From: Ailanthus altissimus
Lineage: Eukaryota > Streptophyta > Magnoliopsida > Sapindales > Simaroubaceae
Assembly: GCA_946807835.1 (NCBI GenBank)
Contig: OX327697.1
Location: 7,455,001 to 7,519,000, forward strand
Length of the DNA stretch: 64,000 bases
Direction: 5' to 3'
The position numbers and the translations under genes are program-made. Under the pieces are notes generated by a model, which had not been told where the DNA came from, searched no databases, and saw only the letters and a program-made list of their open reading frames with translations. This document shows positions 1-12,594 of this stretch, piece after piece (within the stretch, counting starts at the first letter, position 1; each line of letters opens with the position of its first letter).

Positions 1-806
1 GAGTAAGATCTCATCACTTATCCTCTATTTTGACACTAAACTAATGATTTTTCTCCCCCATAATATGTTCTTCCAAAGGAAGGCGACAGTTGAAGTTATT
101 TTTTTCCTACAAAAAAGAAGAGTTAGAAAAAATATAAATTTTTCACCACCCGACCCATTAAGGATTCCGATTTCTGAATGATACGCCAGGCTTGCTTAAC
201 AAGCATGACTTTGTTAAAAGTGGAGAGATCCCAAAACCCTATCCTCCTTCTTTTTTATTACGACATAAGCTTTTCCCATTTGCTCTAATGTATCTTTCCG
301 CTACTACATCTCCACCCTATTAAAGCCTTGCACTAAGCCAATGATGTTTCTTAATAAGAGAACTACGTAATCTAAATAAGTCCATTGCGTATGCCAATAT
401 GAATTGAATGACTAATTTCAGTAAAACCTCCTGTCTTCCTATTAAAAATAGTTTTGTTTTCCGCCCTTTAAGCTTGTTCCATACTCGATCCTTAATGATT
501 GCAAACATTATCTTCTTATTTCTTCCATCGAACCTCGGCAACCCCAACTATTTCTCATGGCATCTCACCATTCTTACCCTTAGGCATTGAATAATCTAGC
601 TTGCTAAGGTATCTTGCATCACACCTCTAAAACATATAATAGATTTATTAAAGTTGACACATTGGCTTGAGACAGTGCTATACTGTTGTAAAATTAATTT
701 AATTATATTGCAGTCATTAGTTTTAGCTCGATCAAAGATTAAACTATCATCATCAAAGAATAGGTGTGAAATAATCAGCCATTGCCCCTCACATCTAAGG
801 CCTTGA
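1..806 (-). pseudogene. LINE (L1-type) reverse transcriptase fragment
   Basis: Read on minus, this matches the C-terminal half of a plant non-LTR retrotransposon reverse transcriptase. Near 780-730 the peptide SHLFFDDDSLIF corresponds to the catalytic FADD box; Ala of the box is read as Asp (codons at 746-754). Near 547-320 follow LPRFDGRNKKIMF and IKDRVWNKLKG, typical of the conserved segment after the RT palm, and then KEGGxGF-like residues toward position 1. Several stops and frame changes break it, so it is not functional. Similarity stops near 806, as expected for a 5'-truncated LINE; the 3' end lies outside the window. Confidence 0.8.
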
Positions 807-2468
807 ATTTTTCTTTTAGTTTTTTTATTTTGATTTTAAAATTTACAATTTAAAGGTTATTTTTGCCGAATTTTCACCAATTTTTTTCTTCATATTTTCA
901 ACACATTTTTCAAACAATCAATCCATATTTCATCGATACCACTCACATCTACTTATTTTCATCCATTTTTAATATAAACTACTAATATCATCTAAAACTT
1001 AAAAAACTTACTAAGTATAACCATTTTTTGAATTTGAAGTAAGCAACAAGATAAGCAAAATCAGACCTATACAATGTTACCTTTGAAATTATCCGTCTAC
1101 ATAATATCGATTTGAAAGAGTTTTATAAAGAGAGAGTGTGTTCAAGTTTGATAAAGAGAGTTTGTTTTTTGGTGGATAGAGAAAGTAAGTTCCAAGGGTA
1201 TAATTGTTCAATTTTGAATTTTTTGACTACAAAATATTAATTTTTACATCGGAGCTAAAAAAAAAAGAAAAATATCTACAATATTAGGCCATTTATGAAA
1301 AAATCCCTTATTACTATAGACCCCCAATCACCAAACATAGAACTCAAAAAAAAAAAAAATCACTAAACAAAACATGATACATAACTATTTAATTGTAAAT
1401 TCATATCCGAGCTATTTGGATAATTAAAGAAAAAGTGGGGGAAATGTATCATATAATGGGTATGTTTATTTTTAACATTTTTTTATATAGACTTTTATTT
1501 TAAAATTAATTAATTAAATAGTAATAATAATAATGAAAAAAGATTTAAAATATGTTGCCTATTTTTATTAGATAATACCATTAAAATAATTTTATGTAAT
1601 TATTATTATTTTTTTTGTTAATGATCATTTTCCTATACATTCTGCATTTTGAAACAACATAAAATTTATAACAACACATGAGTTATGATATTGAATGGAA
1701 GACAAAAGACTTTGAATGTCAAATTTGAAATGTAATGATTTATAACATGTTAGATAATAATTATTAGAAGTACGAACACAAAGTGAGAGTATACAGATTT
1801 TTATTTAAAGTTTAGAATTTATAGTTTAGAAAAAAAATCTTGAACCGAGAGTGAATGATACTGGTCCAAGACTATTTAAAGTGAGAGTTTCAGTCATATT
1901 TGCTGAATTCTAGCAAAATGCCAAGAGAGGGATGAGTTTGTCAAAGAGATGGGCTAATCTGAAATGGGTTCAATCCAACAACCAAAAGAAAAGGTTAGGT
2001 GAAGGCTGCCCTTGTAAAAGAAATAGCCATGGGGCAGTTCATGATGCCTGGTCCTAGCAAAATAGCAATCAACAACAAGCAAGAAGCATCCTCCCCCCAT
2101 GTGACTGCCTTTAAAATCAGAATGTACCTTACACTGGGACTCCCTCAATCATCTCTTACCATTTTGTACTCAATCCCCAAAACTGCATTCTGTTCAGTGG
2201 TCCTCCTTTTCATTCATATACATTGGATGTGCCCATACCCAATTCAATTGCACCTTATTTTTTATTTTCTCTTTGCTTTCACATGTACAATTACAGTTCA
2301 AAATTTAAAAATATGAACTTACATCGCATTCATCTTCCTTGACTTGATCACTTAGAGAGCATGTAATTTCAAATATATCATGCACATTCTAATGGGAAAA
2401 ACAACTATGTTTTGGTCGGCATGCATCAGAAGCATTTCTTATAACCACTAATTTAAGAATGGATTTAA
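807..2468. other. AT-rich intergenic DNA, nothing recognised
   Basis: No supported gene. Homopolymer A/T runs are frequent. A less AT-rich patch at 1900-2260 has overlapping short ORFs on both strands (64 and 105 codons), but neither shows a recognisable domain, codon pattern or splice structure. Confidence 0.5.
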
Positions 2469-2473
2469 AATTT
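2469..2473. repeat. Target site duplication of element A, left copy (aattt)
   Basis: The five bases aattt directly precede the left LTR of element A. The same five bases follow the right LTR at 11896-11900. A perfect 5-bp duplication is the usual signature of copia integration. Confidence 0.85.
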
Positions 2474-4213
2474 TGTTAAAATTTTTTATTGTTATGACAT
2501 TCATAACACAGCGAAATAGAAAATAAAAAATTTTATAATCTTTATTTTTATTAAATAAAAATACTTTTTATTTAAAGATCTTATGAATATATAAATTTGA
2601 TGTTAAAGTAAATACAATTTAACAAGAACATACCTTAAATCGACGCAGAGTTTTTTTTTCACCAAAGAATTTTAAATCAAGCCTCTTGTTCTACAATGAG
2701 AGGAAGAGTGGGTTTCTTTCTTTATTTTTCTTCTAAAAAAAAAATACGTATCCTGCGTTTTTTAAATATGTGTGTTATGTTTTATTTAGACTAGTCTTCT
2801 TATTTAAAATAATAATTTAATTAATAACATTTACTAATTAAATTATTATCTCTTAAAAAGATACCTAATTCATGTAAACCACAAAGAGTAAGACTCTATG
2901 TGGTTAACGTATAATACTCAATATTTGAGCATTATTAGTCTTTTAATAAAAGAAAAATACTAAAATTAAAATTAAAATCTTTTTGATAATTTTAAAAATT
3001 ATCCTTAAGATTTTATTTATTTAATTTTTTAAATTAAATATTTAATTATATTTGGATAAGATCTTATCTATATTAATTAATTCTTAATTAATTAATTTTA
3101 TCCAAATATAAACTATATGTATTTGAAAACTATTTTTTTGGACACAAATAATTTGTGTAATAATACAATTCTTTTTATTTGTTCACTATAATAACGAAAG
3201 AGATGGTATTGGGGACCTATGGACCTACAATTTCAAGCTCCAATAAATTTTGAATAATTAATTAAACTCTTTAATTAATTAATTTAATTTATTAATTCCA
3301 GTGTTATTCCACTAAAAACCTGAAATTGCACTCTTAAAATTGTAGATATAATTTATTCAGAAAACTTATAGCAGTCCATTGATTTAATTATTATATGCAA
3401 TTTAACCCTCCATAGATGGTTCATAATTAGAGCTAAGTTAATTATCGTTTTACCCCTCTAATTATTTCTTTATCATTAAGTAACATTAATTCACCAGTGA
3501 ACAGTTAATTTGTAACATTATTACAAATTGAGCACTCTAACCGTTCAGTTTTAGAATTAACCCTTAAGAGAACCTTCTTTCTAACTTCCATTAGGAATGA
3601 ATAGATTCCATATCTGTAAATCATATTCCCAACCGTTTATCGCACAAAGCCACCAAAATATAAGTTTTTAATCTGTTCTTTAAACAAATGGTAACAAGTA
3701 TTTTAAATGACATAATGACATAAACAAGAGTTTATGATCACTCAAGATTAAGGTTAATCAGCATATAATCATCGGTTAACGTTATTTGAATTCTTAATTA
3801 ACAACGATATTTTACATAAGAATTCAAACTATGTCTGGTCCAGTCCTATATAATCATATTATATATAGTGCCTTCACCATAATGTCACTATATTAGTAAT
3901 CTGAATAAGATCACTATATTAGTGATCCGGATAAGATCACTACATTTTAAATGTTTGTGGACCGCACTAGTAATATTTAATTAAAGATCTCAAACTTTAA
4001 TTAATTTATTACGGACTTTTTCTGTTTATTATTCATAACTTTAATCCTCTTGTATATAACAATTATCTACTAAAGTTATGATTCATAAATAAACAAGGGA
4101 TTTTATGATATTTATATCATAAAATTATGAATACTCATCAAGTATAAAATTATAATTTTATTAATTTTATAAAAACAATACAAGTATATGCTTTTAGGGC
4201 ATTATCCCTAACG
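2474..4213 (-). repeat. Element A, 3' LTR (left copy)
   Basis: The start tgttaaaattttttattg aligns base for base with tgttggaaggttttattg at the right LTR. The shared sequence runs to ccctaac at 4212. The expected terminal a is g at 4213, so the terminal dinucleotide is mutated in this copy. It is about 40 bp longer than its partner, from small insertions such as an extra repeat around 3890-3930. Confidence 0.93.
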
Positions 4214-4224
4214 ATCTCCCACTT
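4214..4224 (-). promoter_or_regulatory. Polypurine tract of element A
   Basis: On minus this reads aagtgggagat, immediately before the 3' LTR. It is the standard position and composition for the plus-strand primer of a copia element, and lies just downstream of the pol stop codon at 4228-4230. Confidence 0.88.
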
Positions 4225-4227
4225 GCC

Positions 4228-5951
4228 CTAAAATAGGTGAGACATGTCTCTTAAACCCATGCCCTCCATATGACTCTCAAATGACCTAGTCGATAATGTC
4301 TTGGTGAACAGATCTGCAAGATTATTTTCTGATGCTATCTTCATGATTGTCACATCACCTCTATGCACTATTTTCCTGATCGAGTGATACTTTCTCTCTA
4401 TATACTTTGCTTTCTTGTGGCTGTTGGGTTCCTTTGAATTTGTCACTGCCCTACTATTATCACAGTAAAGGGTCAATGGTTTATCCATGTCTGAAATAAC
4501 TTCCAGATCAGTGAAGAACTTTCTAAGCCATACTGCTTATTTAGCTGCTTCACAAGTTGCTATGTATTCAGCCTCCATGGTTGAATTAGCAGTACTGGAC
4601 TGTTTTATACTTCTTCATACTATGGCTCCGCCACCAAGAGTAAACACTGACTCAGACGTCAACTTTTGATTATCTTTATCTAATTGAAAATCAGAATCAG
4701 TATAACCAGTGGGGTTCAAGTCTCCACCTGAATACATATGCATATAGTTTCTCGTTCTCCGAAGATACTTGAGAATGCGCTTTACTGCAATCCAGTGAGC
4801 CAATCCAGGGTTGGATTGATAACGACTGACTATTTTCACTGCATAGCAAATGTCAGGCCTCATGCACAACATAGCGTATATGAGACTGCCAACTGCCGAG
4901 GCATAGGGAACCCGTCTCATATCTTCTTCCTTCTGAGGTGTCTTAGGACACTGCTCTTTAGAAAGAACAATTTCATGTTGAGTCGGTAATTGACCCTTCT
5001 TGAAATTTTGCATCGAAAATCGCATAAGCACTTTATCGATATACGATGCTTGAGACAGTGCTAATAGTCTATTCTTACAATCCCGAATAATTTGGATCCC
5101 AAGGACATAATTTGCCTCTCTTAAATCCTTCATTTGGAAGTTCTCGGTCAGCCACTTCTTTATATTGGATAATATTTCCACATCATTTCCAATTAGTAAA
5201 ATGTCATCCACATAAAGTACTAGGAAAACCACATTTTTGTTCTTGATGTACTTGTATACACAAAGTTTATCAACATTTTGCTCGAAACCATAAGATTTAA
5301 TTATCTAATCAAATCTTAAGTTCCAAGACCTTGAAGCTTGCTTAAGTCAATAAATGAACTTGAACAATTTGCAGACTTTCTGTTCCTGGCCTTCTGCCAC
5401 GAACCACCCCTTTGGTTGCACCATGTAGATGCTCTCTTCAAGATAGCCATTCAAAAAGGTTGTCTTGATATCTATTTGCCATATCTCATAATCAAGACAT
5501 GCAGCAATGGACAAGAGAATGCGAATGAATTTGAGCATGACTACTAGCGAGAAAGTCTCCTCATAGTCGACTCTCTCTTTTTGGGTATAACTCTTTACCA
5601 TTAGTCTTACTTTGAAAGTCTCTACTTTTCCATCCATGCCTCTTTTCTTCTTGAAGATCCATTTACATCTAATGGCCCTAACATCTTCAAGTGGATCTAC
5701 AAGTTTTCAGACTAAATTGGAGTACATAGACTCTATTTCTTGGTTCATTGCTTCTTTCCATTTTTCTTTATCAGAATCTTCCATTGCATGTCTATATGTC
5801 AATGGATCATCTTGGCTTGTATCGGATACAACTACTTGTGCCTCTCTCTCCTCTCTGTAACGAGAAGGTAGTCTCATTATCCTCCCACTACGTCGAGGTT
5901 CCAAGGTGTTCTGATCTAAATTGGTGGTTACCTGACTTTGTCATTCACTAA
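4228..5951 (-). pseudogene. Element A reverse transcriptase and RNase H
   Basis: Four open stretches (5904-5707, 5637-5347, 5232-4615 and 4488-4228) all lie in one reading frame, so this is one coding region cut by in-frame stops. One is a TGA where a Trp is normal, near 5704. The RT start is recognisable by WKEAMNQEIESM; YEIWQIDIKTTFLNGYLEE follows, and then the active site LYVDDILL with both Asp intact. RNase H shows GYTDSDF, MEAEYIA and YCDNSRA. Translation ends a few bases before the PPT. Key catalytic residues survive, but the stops make it non-functional. Confidence 0.9.
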
Positions 5952-7355
5952 CTATCGGTGGTAAAGGTATAATCTGATCAGAAAACATTTCCTTCAGTAT
6001 AATTTTACTGCGAGGTTTGTAATTTAATATATAATCATTTTCAAGAAAAGTGGCATTTGTTGATACAATCACTTTCTTTTCTTGAGGACTATAAAACAAA
6101 CCTCCTCTTGTGCCTTTAGGGTAGCTTACAAACAGACAAACTTTTGTTCACCATTCTATCTTTCTAGTATTTCCTTTCAGCATATGTGCCGAACACCCCA
6201 TATGCAAAAATGGCGTAAATTAGGTTTACTACCATTCCACATCTCTAAGGGTGTACTTTGGATAGATTTAGAAGGTACTACATTCAAAATGTAGACTGCG
6301 GTCTGTAGTGCATAACCCTAAAATGAGGGCGGCAGTAAATAGTAGCTCATCATAGACCTAACCATATCTAGCAAGGTTTTGTTTCTCCTTTCTGCAACAC
6401 TATTTTGTTGTGGTGTTCCAGGTGCTGTGAGTTGGGATAAAATCCCATGCTCCAATAGATAATCCTTGAACTCTGTGTCAAGGTATTCACCACCTCGATT
6501 AGATCGAAGGATCTTAAGTGTTTTACCTAATTATTTTTCAGATTTTGCTAAGAATTCTTTGAACTTTATAAAAGGCTCAGATTTTCTTTGCATTAGGTAA
6601 ACATAAACGTATCTTGAATAGTCATCAATAAATGAGATGAAGTATTTATAACCGCCTCTTACTTATACATTTAATGGACCGCAAACGTCAGTATGTACAA
6701 GCTGAAGTGGTTCTTTAGCTCTTTCACCCTTAGCTGAAAAGGGTCTTTTAGTCATTTTACCCTCTAGACAAGACTCACATATAGGAAGAGTGCCAACGTT
6801 TAGCTCTCTTAAAAGACCATCATTTACTAACCTGTTAATCCTATCCAGATTAATATGACCTAATCTAAGATGCCAAAGATATGTGTCATTATTAGGAGAA
6901 ACCTTTTGCCTTTTAATAGATTTAGGAAATTCTACTCTAAATAGTTCAGAATTATACAGTGAGGGCTCATCTGGCCTTAAAACATAAAGCCTATTTTTCA
7001 ATTTCACATGATAAATATCTAAACCATTTCTACCAATAATAATCTCATTATTATAAAAAGAAATATTAAACAATTGTTCATGCAACTTAGAAACAGAAAT
7101 CAAATTTCTTCTGAATCCAGGAATAAAATAAAAATTACTTAAAATTAAAAAATTATTCTCAAAATTCAATCGAGCCATTCCCACTGCTAAAGCTGAAACG
7201 ACTGCCTCATTGCCAACCCGCATGGTAAAGTCCCTATCAGCGAGCTCCTTAGAAGAGTTAAGCATTTGTAATGAAGAACAAATATGATTAGTGGCTCCTG
7301 AATCAATTATCCAAAGATAAAGTTCATCCTCCACTAAACAGGCTTCTAAAACCAA
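5952..7355 (-). pseudogene. Element A protease and integrase
   Basis: An open stretch at 7355-6663 holds the aspartic protease active site WIIDSGATNHIC, then the GAG_pre-integrase zinc region (WHLRLGHINLDRI, CESCLEGKMTKRPF), and then the first integrase Asp in HTDVCGPLNV. A TAA follows at once. The same frame continues beyond it with FISFIDDYSRY. The second catalytic Asp of the DD35E triad is read as Asn (LRSNRGGEY, near 6500). The Glu is kept in QNSVAERRN near 6400. The frame differs from gag, by a likely one-base loss near 7355, and from RT. Confidence 0.88.
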
Positions 7356-7359
7356 TCAT

Positions 7360-8209
7360 ATTTACCTTTGTTCTTTTCCTTCAGCTCAGAGAGATACTTT
7401 TTACAATTCCTCTTCCAATGCTCTTCGACTTCGCAATGAAAACATTTTTCTTTCTTTACTTTGAAGTCCTTCTTTTTACTCTTACTGTGGTTAAAGGCTT
7501 TCTTGGCCTTTCCTCCATAACCTGAACCACCACCAATGTTCTTCCTCTTTTTATTTTGCTTAGAGGAAGACTGCTTAGCTTCAACAATATTTGCCTCAGA
7601 CTCTTTAGGCTTATTTGATATAGCCTCAAAAGTTTACAGTTCATTAAGTAGCTGCGTCATACTATATGAGAGCTAATTCATAATATAATTTGTTTTGAAC
7701 TGCGAAAAAGCTAGAGTAAGAGACTCTAGAATGATGCTGACTTGCGTTTTATCATCTATGGTAGCTTCATGGATCTCTGCCTGATGCATTAAATTGATCA
7801 TGTTCAAAACATGCTCACGTACCGAAACTCCTTTCTTCATTTTAGCATTCATATAGCTACAAGTAGCTTCATGGCGGCTTTATTCTGACTGCTGACCAAA
7901 CATCGCTTGGAGAGAGTCCCATATCACATGTCCAGTCTCGAAGTGCTCGTGCTTTATTCTAAGCACATCGCTCATGTTGGCAAGCATATAGTAACATGCC
8001 TTATTATTGGCCTGTATCCACTTCTCATATTGCTCCCGTACATTACGATGAGCATTGGCTGCAGGTTCTGAAGGACACTCCTCCATAAGGACGAACTTTT
8101 GGTCCTCACAGATCAGCACAATATTCATATTACTTTTTTATTTTACAAAGTTATCACCGGTTAATTTTTCATTTGCTAAGAGAGCTATGATTGGGTTTGA
8201 TCCAGACAT
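7360..8209 (-). pseudogene. Element A gag
   Basis: The start ATG at 8209 opens MSGSNPIIALLANEKLTGDN, a usual copia gag beginning. A TAA follows soon, where a Trp is typical before the KxNMNIVL segment. The frame continues through 8128-7880, hits another stop after GQQSE, and reaches the zinc knuckle CFHCEVEEHWKRNC at 7444-7403. The knuckle has CX2CX4HX4C spacing, with Glu where Gly usually precedes His. All of this is one frame, broken by at least four stops. Its role in an active element would be nucleocapsid formation. Confidence 0.85.
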
Positions 8210-10183
8210 GATGCTGAAATAAATAAATAAAGCAATTTTAAGAATACTTGAATAAATATCATAACGATTTTTAGAATAGTAAGTATGATGCATGACTGCA
8301 TTTATTTAAACACATAAATATATATACTAATCCACGATAGTTCAATTTAACAATTAATATGCCGCCGTAGGGTAGGTCACATTAAATTTAAATTAAAAAT
8401 GAGACTATCTCAAATTAATAGAAAAATTTTAAAATATCTCATATTTTCATTTATCTATTAACTACTGTTTATTTTGGTCAAGACATGATTAACCTCTTAA
8501 TTATATCTTTGTGAGTGTAACCCATTATTTCAAATTAAGATGACTTAACTCAAAAAATACCATCGTAGGGTCGATCAATTATAAAATACATCACTTAATC
8601 CTATCTCTAGGAAGTCAACCTTACTATTGAATTAGGCGGACACCCTTCGTAGGGAGGACGAAATCAAAGCATCGTGAGGCGCCACCTATATCTCACGATG
8701 TTATACTAATAATGGAGACCGGTGGGTTCATTGTCATGTACCCTCTCTAACTCATTATTTTTAACTATGTGTTTTTATAATTTATAAAATATTTTTATAT
8801 TTTATAACTTCAACAAATTATTATATCTCATATAACAAATTATTAAGTATAGTTAATTAATACTAATAAAGTTCAATCTTAATGGGCCTAAATTCATTAG
8901 TCTAACTATTCTTATTAAATATGCCTAACAATTTAGGTGAACTTAATTTTTCAATTACTAGATTAATTATTTATTTTTTATAAATAATAAAATCAATAAT
9001 TTTGTTAATAATTTGCTAAGTAATCCTAAATTAAACTATTTAATTTAGGTTACCTAGAATAACGTAAAATTACTAATTTAAATATTAAACCTAATTTCAC
9101 ATTATTTGATTAATTATATAAGTTCTAAACATACTAATCAATCAATTAATTTAATCTTATTAATATAATATGCCATAATAAAATAAAACTATTTAAATAT
9201 TAATTATGGCATGTATGTATATCATATTACAATAATATGAGTGGGTACAAATGCATGATATGTAATTATGCATGATCGTGTTATAATTCATCACATAAAT
9301 AAGTATTTAATATAACTTTAGCCGGGTCCTCTACGATTCTAAATTACAACTCATAAAATAAGAGTAAATAAATTTCATAAAAAATACAGGCATGCAAGCC
9401 CAGTTGCACGTAATCTTCTCAAGTCTATAACGAGCCTAATTTATTTTTTTTTATAATTTTATACATTTAGACTTAAGAACTTTTTTTTTACGTTCATTGT
9501 ATATTTTGCAAGATAGTCTAACTCTTAGACATTTTTTTTTATAAAAAAAATATGCATATAAAATTCAAACAATCTGAACTAAAAAAATTAAAAAAAAAAA
9601 CCGTCGGCAAGGGATGCCAACATTTGGCTCCCTTGTCATGAGTTTTGAATGGTGGCAGTAAATCACCAAATTATCTTGCCTTTCCCCTCCCCCCCTTTTT
9701 TTTACTGCTTTCATATTTTTTTTTTCCTGTCTTTTTCTGCTGCTACTTTCTTCTTAGAAACATATGTTTTAATTTTTTTCTTCTTCTTGCTTTTTGCCTT
9801 TCTCTTTTTTTTTTTTCAAAATTATTTTTTAATAACATAAATCTTTTCCTTGCAACAATAAAAGAGACAATTGACAGTGGGCTCCTCTTCATCAATTTCT
9901 TGTTCCAGCGACCACAAATAATAAAAATTAAATATTACAAAAACAATTCTATACCCCTTTATGGGTTTACACAATTTTGATCTAATCAAAATAAAAAAAA
10001 TATTACAATCAATCTTAAAGGACCATATAATTAACGATCAAAGGATCTATACATAAAACAATCATTCATCACATGAATATTATAAAAATGCAAGTACCCA
10101 CTCAAACATACATACACATAAAAATAAATTATGATTTAAATAAAATAAATCATAACATAAAATCATATATTCAAGAAACCATT
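8210..10183 (-). other. Element A untranslated leader, about 2 kb
   Basis: This lies between the PBS and the gag start. No coding similarity was found. It includes AT-rich stretches, poly-pyrimidine runs at 9680-9830 and a small GC-richer patch at 9600-9640 (ccgtcggcaaggg). The two short ORFs over the pyrimidine run are low-complexity artefacts. The leader is long compared with most copia elements. Confidence 0.6.
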
Positions 10184-10195
10184 GCTCTGATACCA
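10184..10195 (-). promoter_or_regulatory. Primer binding site of element A (tRNA-iMet)
   Basis: On minus this reads tggtatcagagc, the exact sequence complementary to the 3' end of plant initiator tRNA-Met. It lies two bases inside the 5' LTR, where first-strand synthesis would start. Confidence 0.95.
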
Positions 10196-10197
10196 GT

Positions 10198-11895
10198 TGT
10201 TGGAAGGTTTTATTGTTATGACATTCATAACACAGCGGAATAGAAAATAAAAAATTCTATAATCTTTGTTTTCATTAGATAAAAATACTTTTTATCTAAG
10301 GATCTTATGAATATATGAATTTAATGTTAAATAAATAAAATTTAACAAGAACATACCTTAAATCCACACAGAGTTTTCTTCCACCAAAGGATTCCAAAAC
10401 ACGTCCCTTGTTCTACAGTGATAGGAAGAGTGGGCTTCTTTCTTTGTTTTTCTTTTAAAAACAAAATACGTATCCTGCTTTTTTCAAATATGTGTGTTGT
10501 GTTTTATTTAGACTAGTCTTCTTATTTTAAAATAATAATTTAATTAATAACATTTACTAATTAAATTATTATCTCTTAAAAGGAGACCTAATTCATGTAA
10601 ACCACATAGAGTCCTACCCTTTATGGTTAACGTATAATACTCAACATTTGAGCATTATTAGTCTTTTAATAAAAGAAAAACACTAAAATTAAAATTAAAA
10701 TCTTTTTGATAATTTTAAAAATTATCCTTAAGATTTTATTTATTTAATTTCTTAAATTAAATATTTAATTATATTTGGATAAGATTTTATCTATATTAAT
10801 TAATTTTATCCAAATATAAACTATATGTATTTGAAAACTATTTTTTTGGACACAAACAATTTGTGTAATAACACAATTTTTTTTATTTATTTACTGTAAT
10901 AACGAAAGAGGTGGTATTGGGGACATATGGACCTATAATTTCAAGCTCCAATAAATTTTAAATAATTAATTAAAATCTTTAATTAATTAATTTAATTTAT
11001 TAATTCTAGTGTTATTCCACTAAAAACATGGAATTGCACTCTTGAAATTATAGATATAATTTATTCAGAAAACTTAGAGCAGTCCATTGATTTAATTACT
11101 ACATGCAATTTAACCCTGCATAGATGGTTCATAATTAGAGTTAGGTTAATTACCGTTTTACTCCTCTAATTATTTCTTTATCCTTAAGTACCATTAATTC
11201 ACCGGTGAATAGTTAATTTGTAACATTATTACAAATTGAGCACTCTAACCGTTCAGTTTTAGAATTAACCCTTAAGAGAACCTTCTTTCTAACTTCTATT
11301 AAGAATGAATAGATTTCATATCTGTAAATCATATTCCAACCGTTTATCTCACAATGCCACCAAAATACAAGTTTTTAGTCTGTTCTTTAAACAAACCATA
11401 ACGAGTATTTCAAATGACATAAAAACACAAACAAGAGTTTATGATCACTCAGGATTAAGGTTAATCAGCATATGATCATCGGTTGACGTTATTTGAATTC
11501 TTAATTAACAACGGTATTTTACATAAGAATTCAAATTATGTCTGGTCTAGTCCTATATAATCATATTATATATGGTGCCTCTTCCATAATATCACTACAT
11601 TAGTGATACAGATAAGATTACTACATTTTAAATGTTTGTGGACCGCACTAGTAATATTTAATTAAAGATCCCAAATTTTAATTAATTTATTACAGACTTT
11701 TTCTGTTTATTATCCAGAACTTTAATCCTCTTGTTTATAACAATTATATACTAAAGTTATGATTACATAAATAAACAAGGAATTTTATGATATTTATGTC
11801 ATAAAATTATGAACACTCATCAAGTATAAAATTGCAGCATTATTAATTTTATAAAAATAATACAAGTACATGCTTTTAGGGCATTATCCCTAACA
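10198..11895 (-). repeat. Element A, 5' LTR (right copy)
   Basis: It starts tgttggaagg and ends ccctaaca on plus, so it has intact TG...CA ends. It is 1698 bp and matches 2474-4213 along its whole length. It would hold the promoter for minus-strand transcription of the element. Confidence 0.94.
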
Positions 11896-11900
11896 AATTT
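11896..11900. repeat. Target site duplication of element A, right copy (aattt)
   Basis: This matches 2469-2473 exactly. Confidence 0.85.
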
Positions 11901-12124
11901 TACATTAGAACGAGCTAAATTAAACTTAAGTATAAATATTTTAGGTGAATTTTGACAAATATAAAAAAATTTCTTTAATAAAAAAAATATAAAAGATATA
12001 CTAAAAAATAATGTAAATATCTTTAGACGGGCATGAGCTTTGATGGTATCAACTAATTTTATTAATAAAAATAATTTTTAAAAAATACCTCTAATTAGAA
12101 AAATAATGACTTTTACCTTTTAAA

Positions 12125-12594
12125 ATATTTAAAAAAGGACAAAATATAAAAAAATATTGTTAATTTTGGGCTTACCTGCACAGTTTTATTTTTGAGATTC
12201 AATAAGCATCCTTCACCTAAAACGCGTTTTATTAATAAAGGTGTGGATCACCCTTTATAAATTTAATATTTTTCTCGTGACTTTGAAATGTGAGATTTGC
12301 TTAAGGTGTTACATACACACTCTTTAAGGACTTAGCATCCTCGTTGAGGTTTGCCTGACCACCGCTTAAGAGAACATCGAAGAGAGTAGCTCTGATACCA
12401 TCTGTCATGACCCAATTGAGACCTGACAAGCTATTATTAGCTTTGGGCCCAAAAACTCGCACGGTTTTGTTCCTAGCTTCACACAAGCGTTCTTCACTCA
12501 AAACGCGTCTTGTCAATTAAGGTATAAAATACCCCTTATAAACCTAACATCTCTCCCATGCCTTGACAATATGAAATTTATCTAAGGTGTTACA
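12125..12594 (-). mobile_element. TRIM-like miniature LTR element
   Basis: Two direct repeats of about 190 bp flank an 89-bp core. Right LTR 12403-12594 begins tgtcatgaccc and ends aaggtgttaca. The left copy ends with the same aaggtgttaca at 12313 and shares the accompanying aaaacgcg and cccttataaa blocks. Its outer edge near 12125 is eroded. The core carries a PBS at 12389-12400 that reads tggtatcagagc on minus, so the element points minus. There is no coding capacity, as in terminal-repeat retrotransposons in miniature. A 71-codon ORF across it is incidental. No target duplication could be set. Confidence 0.75.
12389..12400 (-). promoter_or_regulatory. Primer binding site of the TRIM-like element
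   Basis: This is an exact match, on minus, to the initiator tRNA-Met primer sequence tggtatcagagc. It is two bases from the right LTR start at 12403. Confidence 0.85.

Larger units (their letters stand above)
2474..11895 (-). mobile_element. Ty1/copia LTR retrotransposon A (complete structure, decayed coding)
   Basis: The element is 9.4 kb and read on minus. It has two LTRs (2474-4213 and 10198-11895), a PPT beside the left LTR, a PBS for initiator tRNA-Met beside the right LTR, and a perfect 5-bp target duplication. Gene order on minus is gag with a CCHC knuckle, protease, integrase, reverse transcriptase and RNase H, which is the copia order. Coding regions keep family motifs but carry in-frame stops and frameshifts. 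The LTRs differ by scattered substitutions and small indels, so the insertion is not recent. Confidence 0.95.

Noticed and set aside
1999..2316. 105-codon ORF on plus
   Set aside because: No domain or composition typical of plant proteins, and an overlapping ORF on the other strand; chance frame in a less AT-rich patch.
9645..9980. Overlapping ORFs of 111 and 63 codons, rich in Phe and Leu
   Set aside because: They arise from a poly-pyrimidine run in the leader of element A and are on the wrong strand.
12301..12516. 71-codon ORF on minus
   Set aside because: It spans LTR, core and PBS of the TRIM-like element; no protein similarity recognised.
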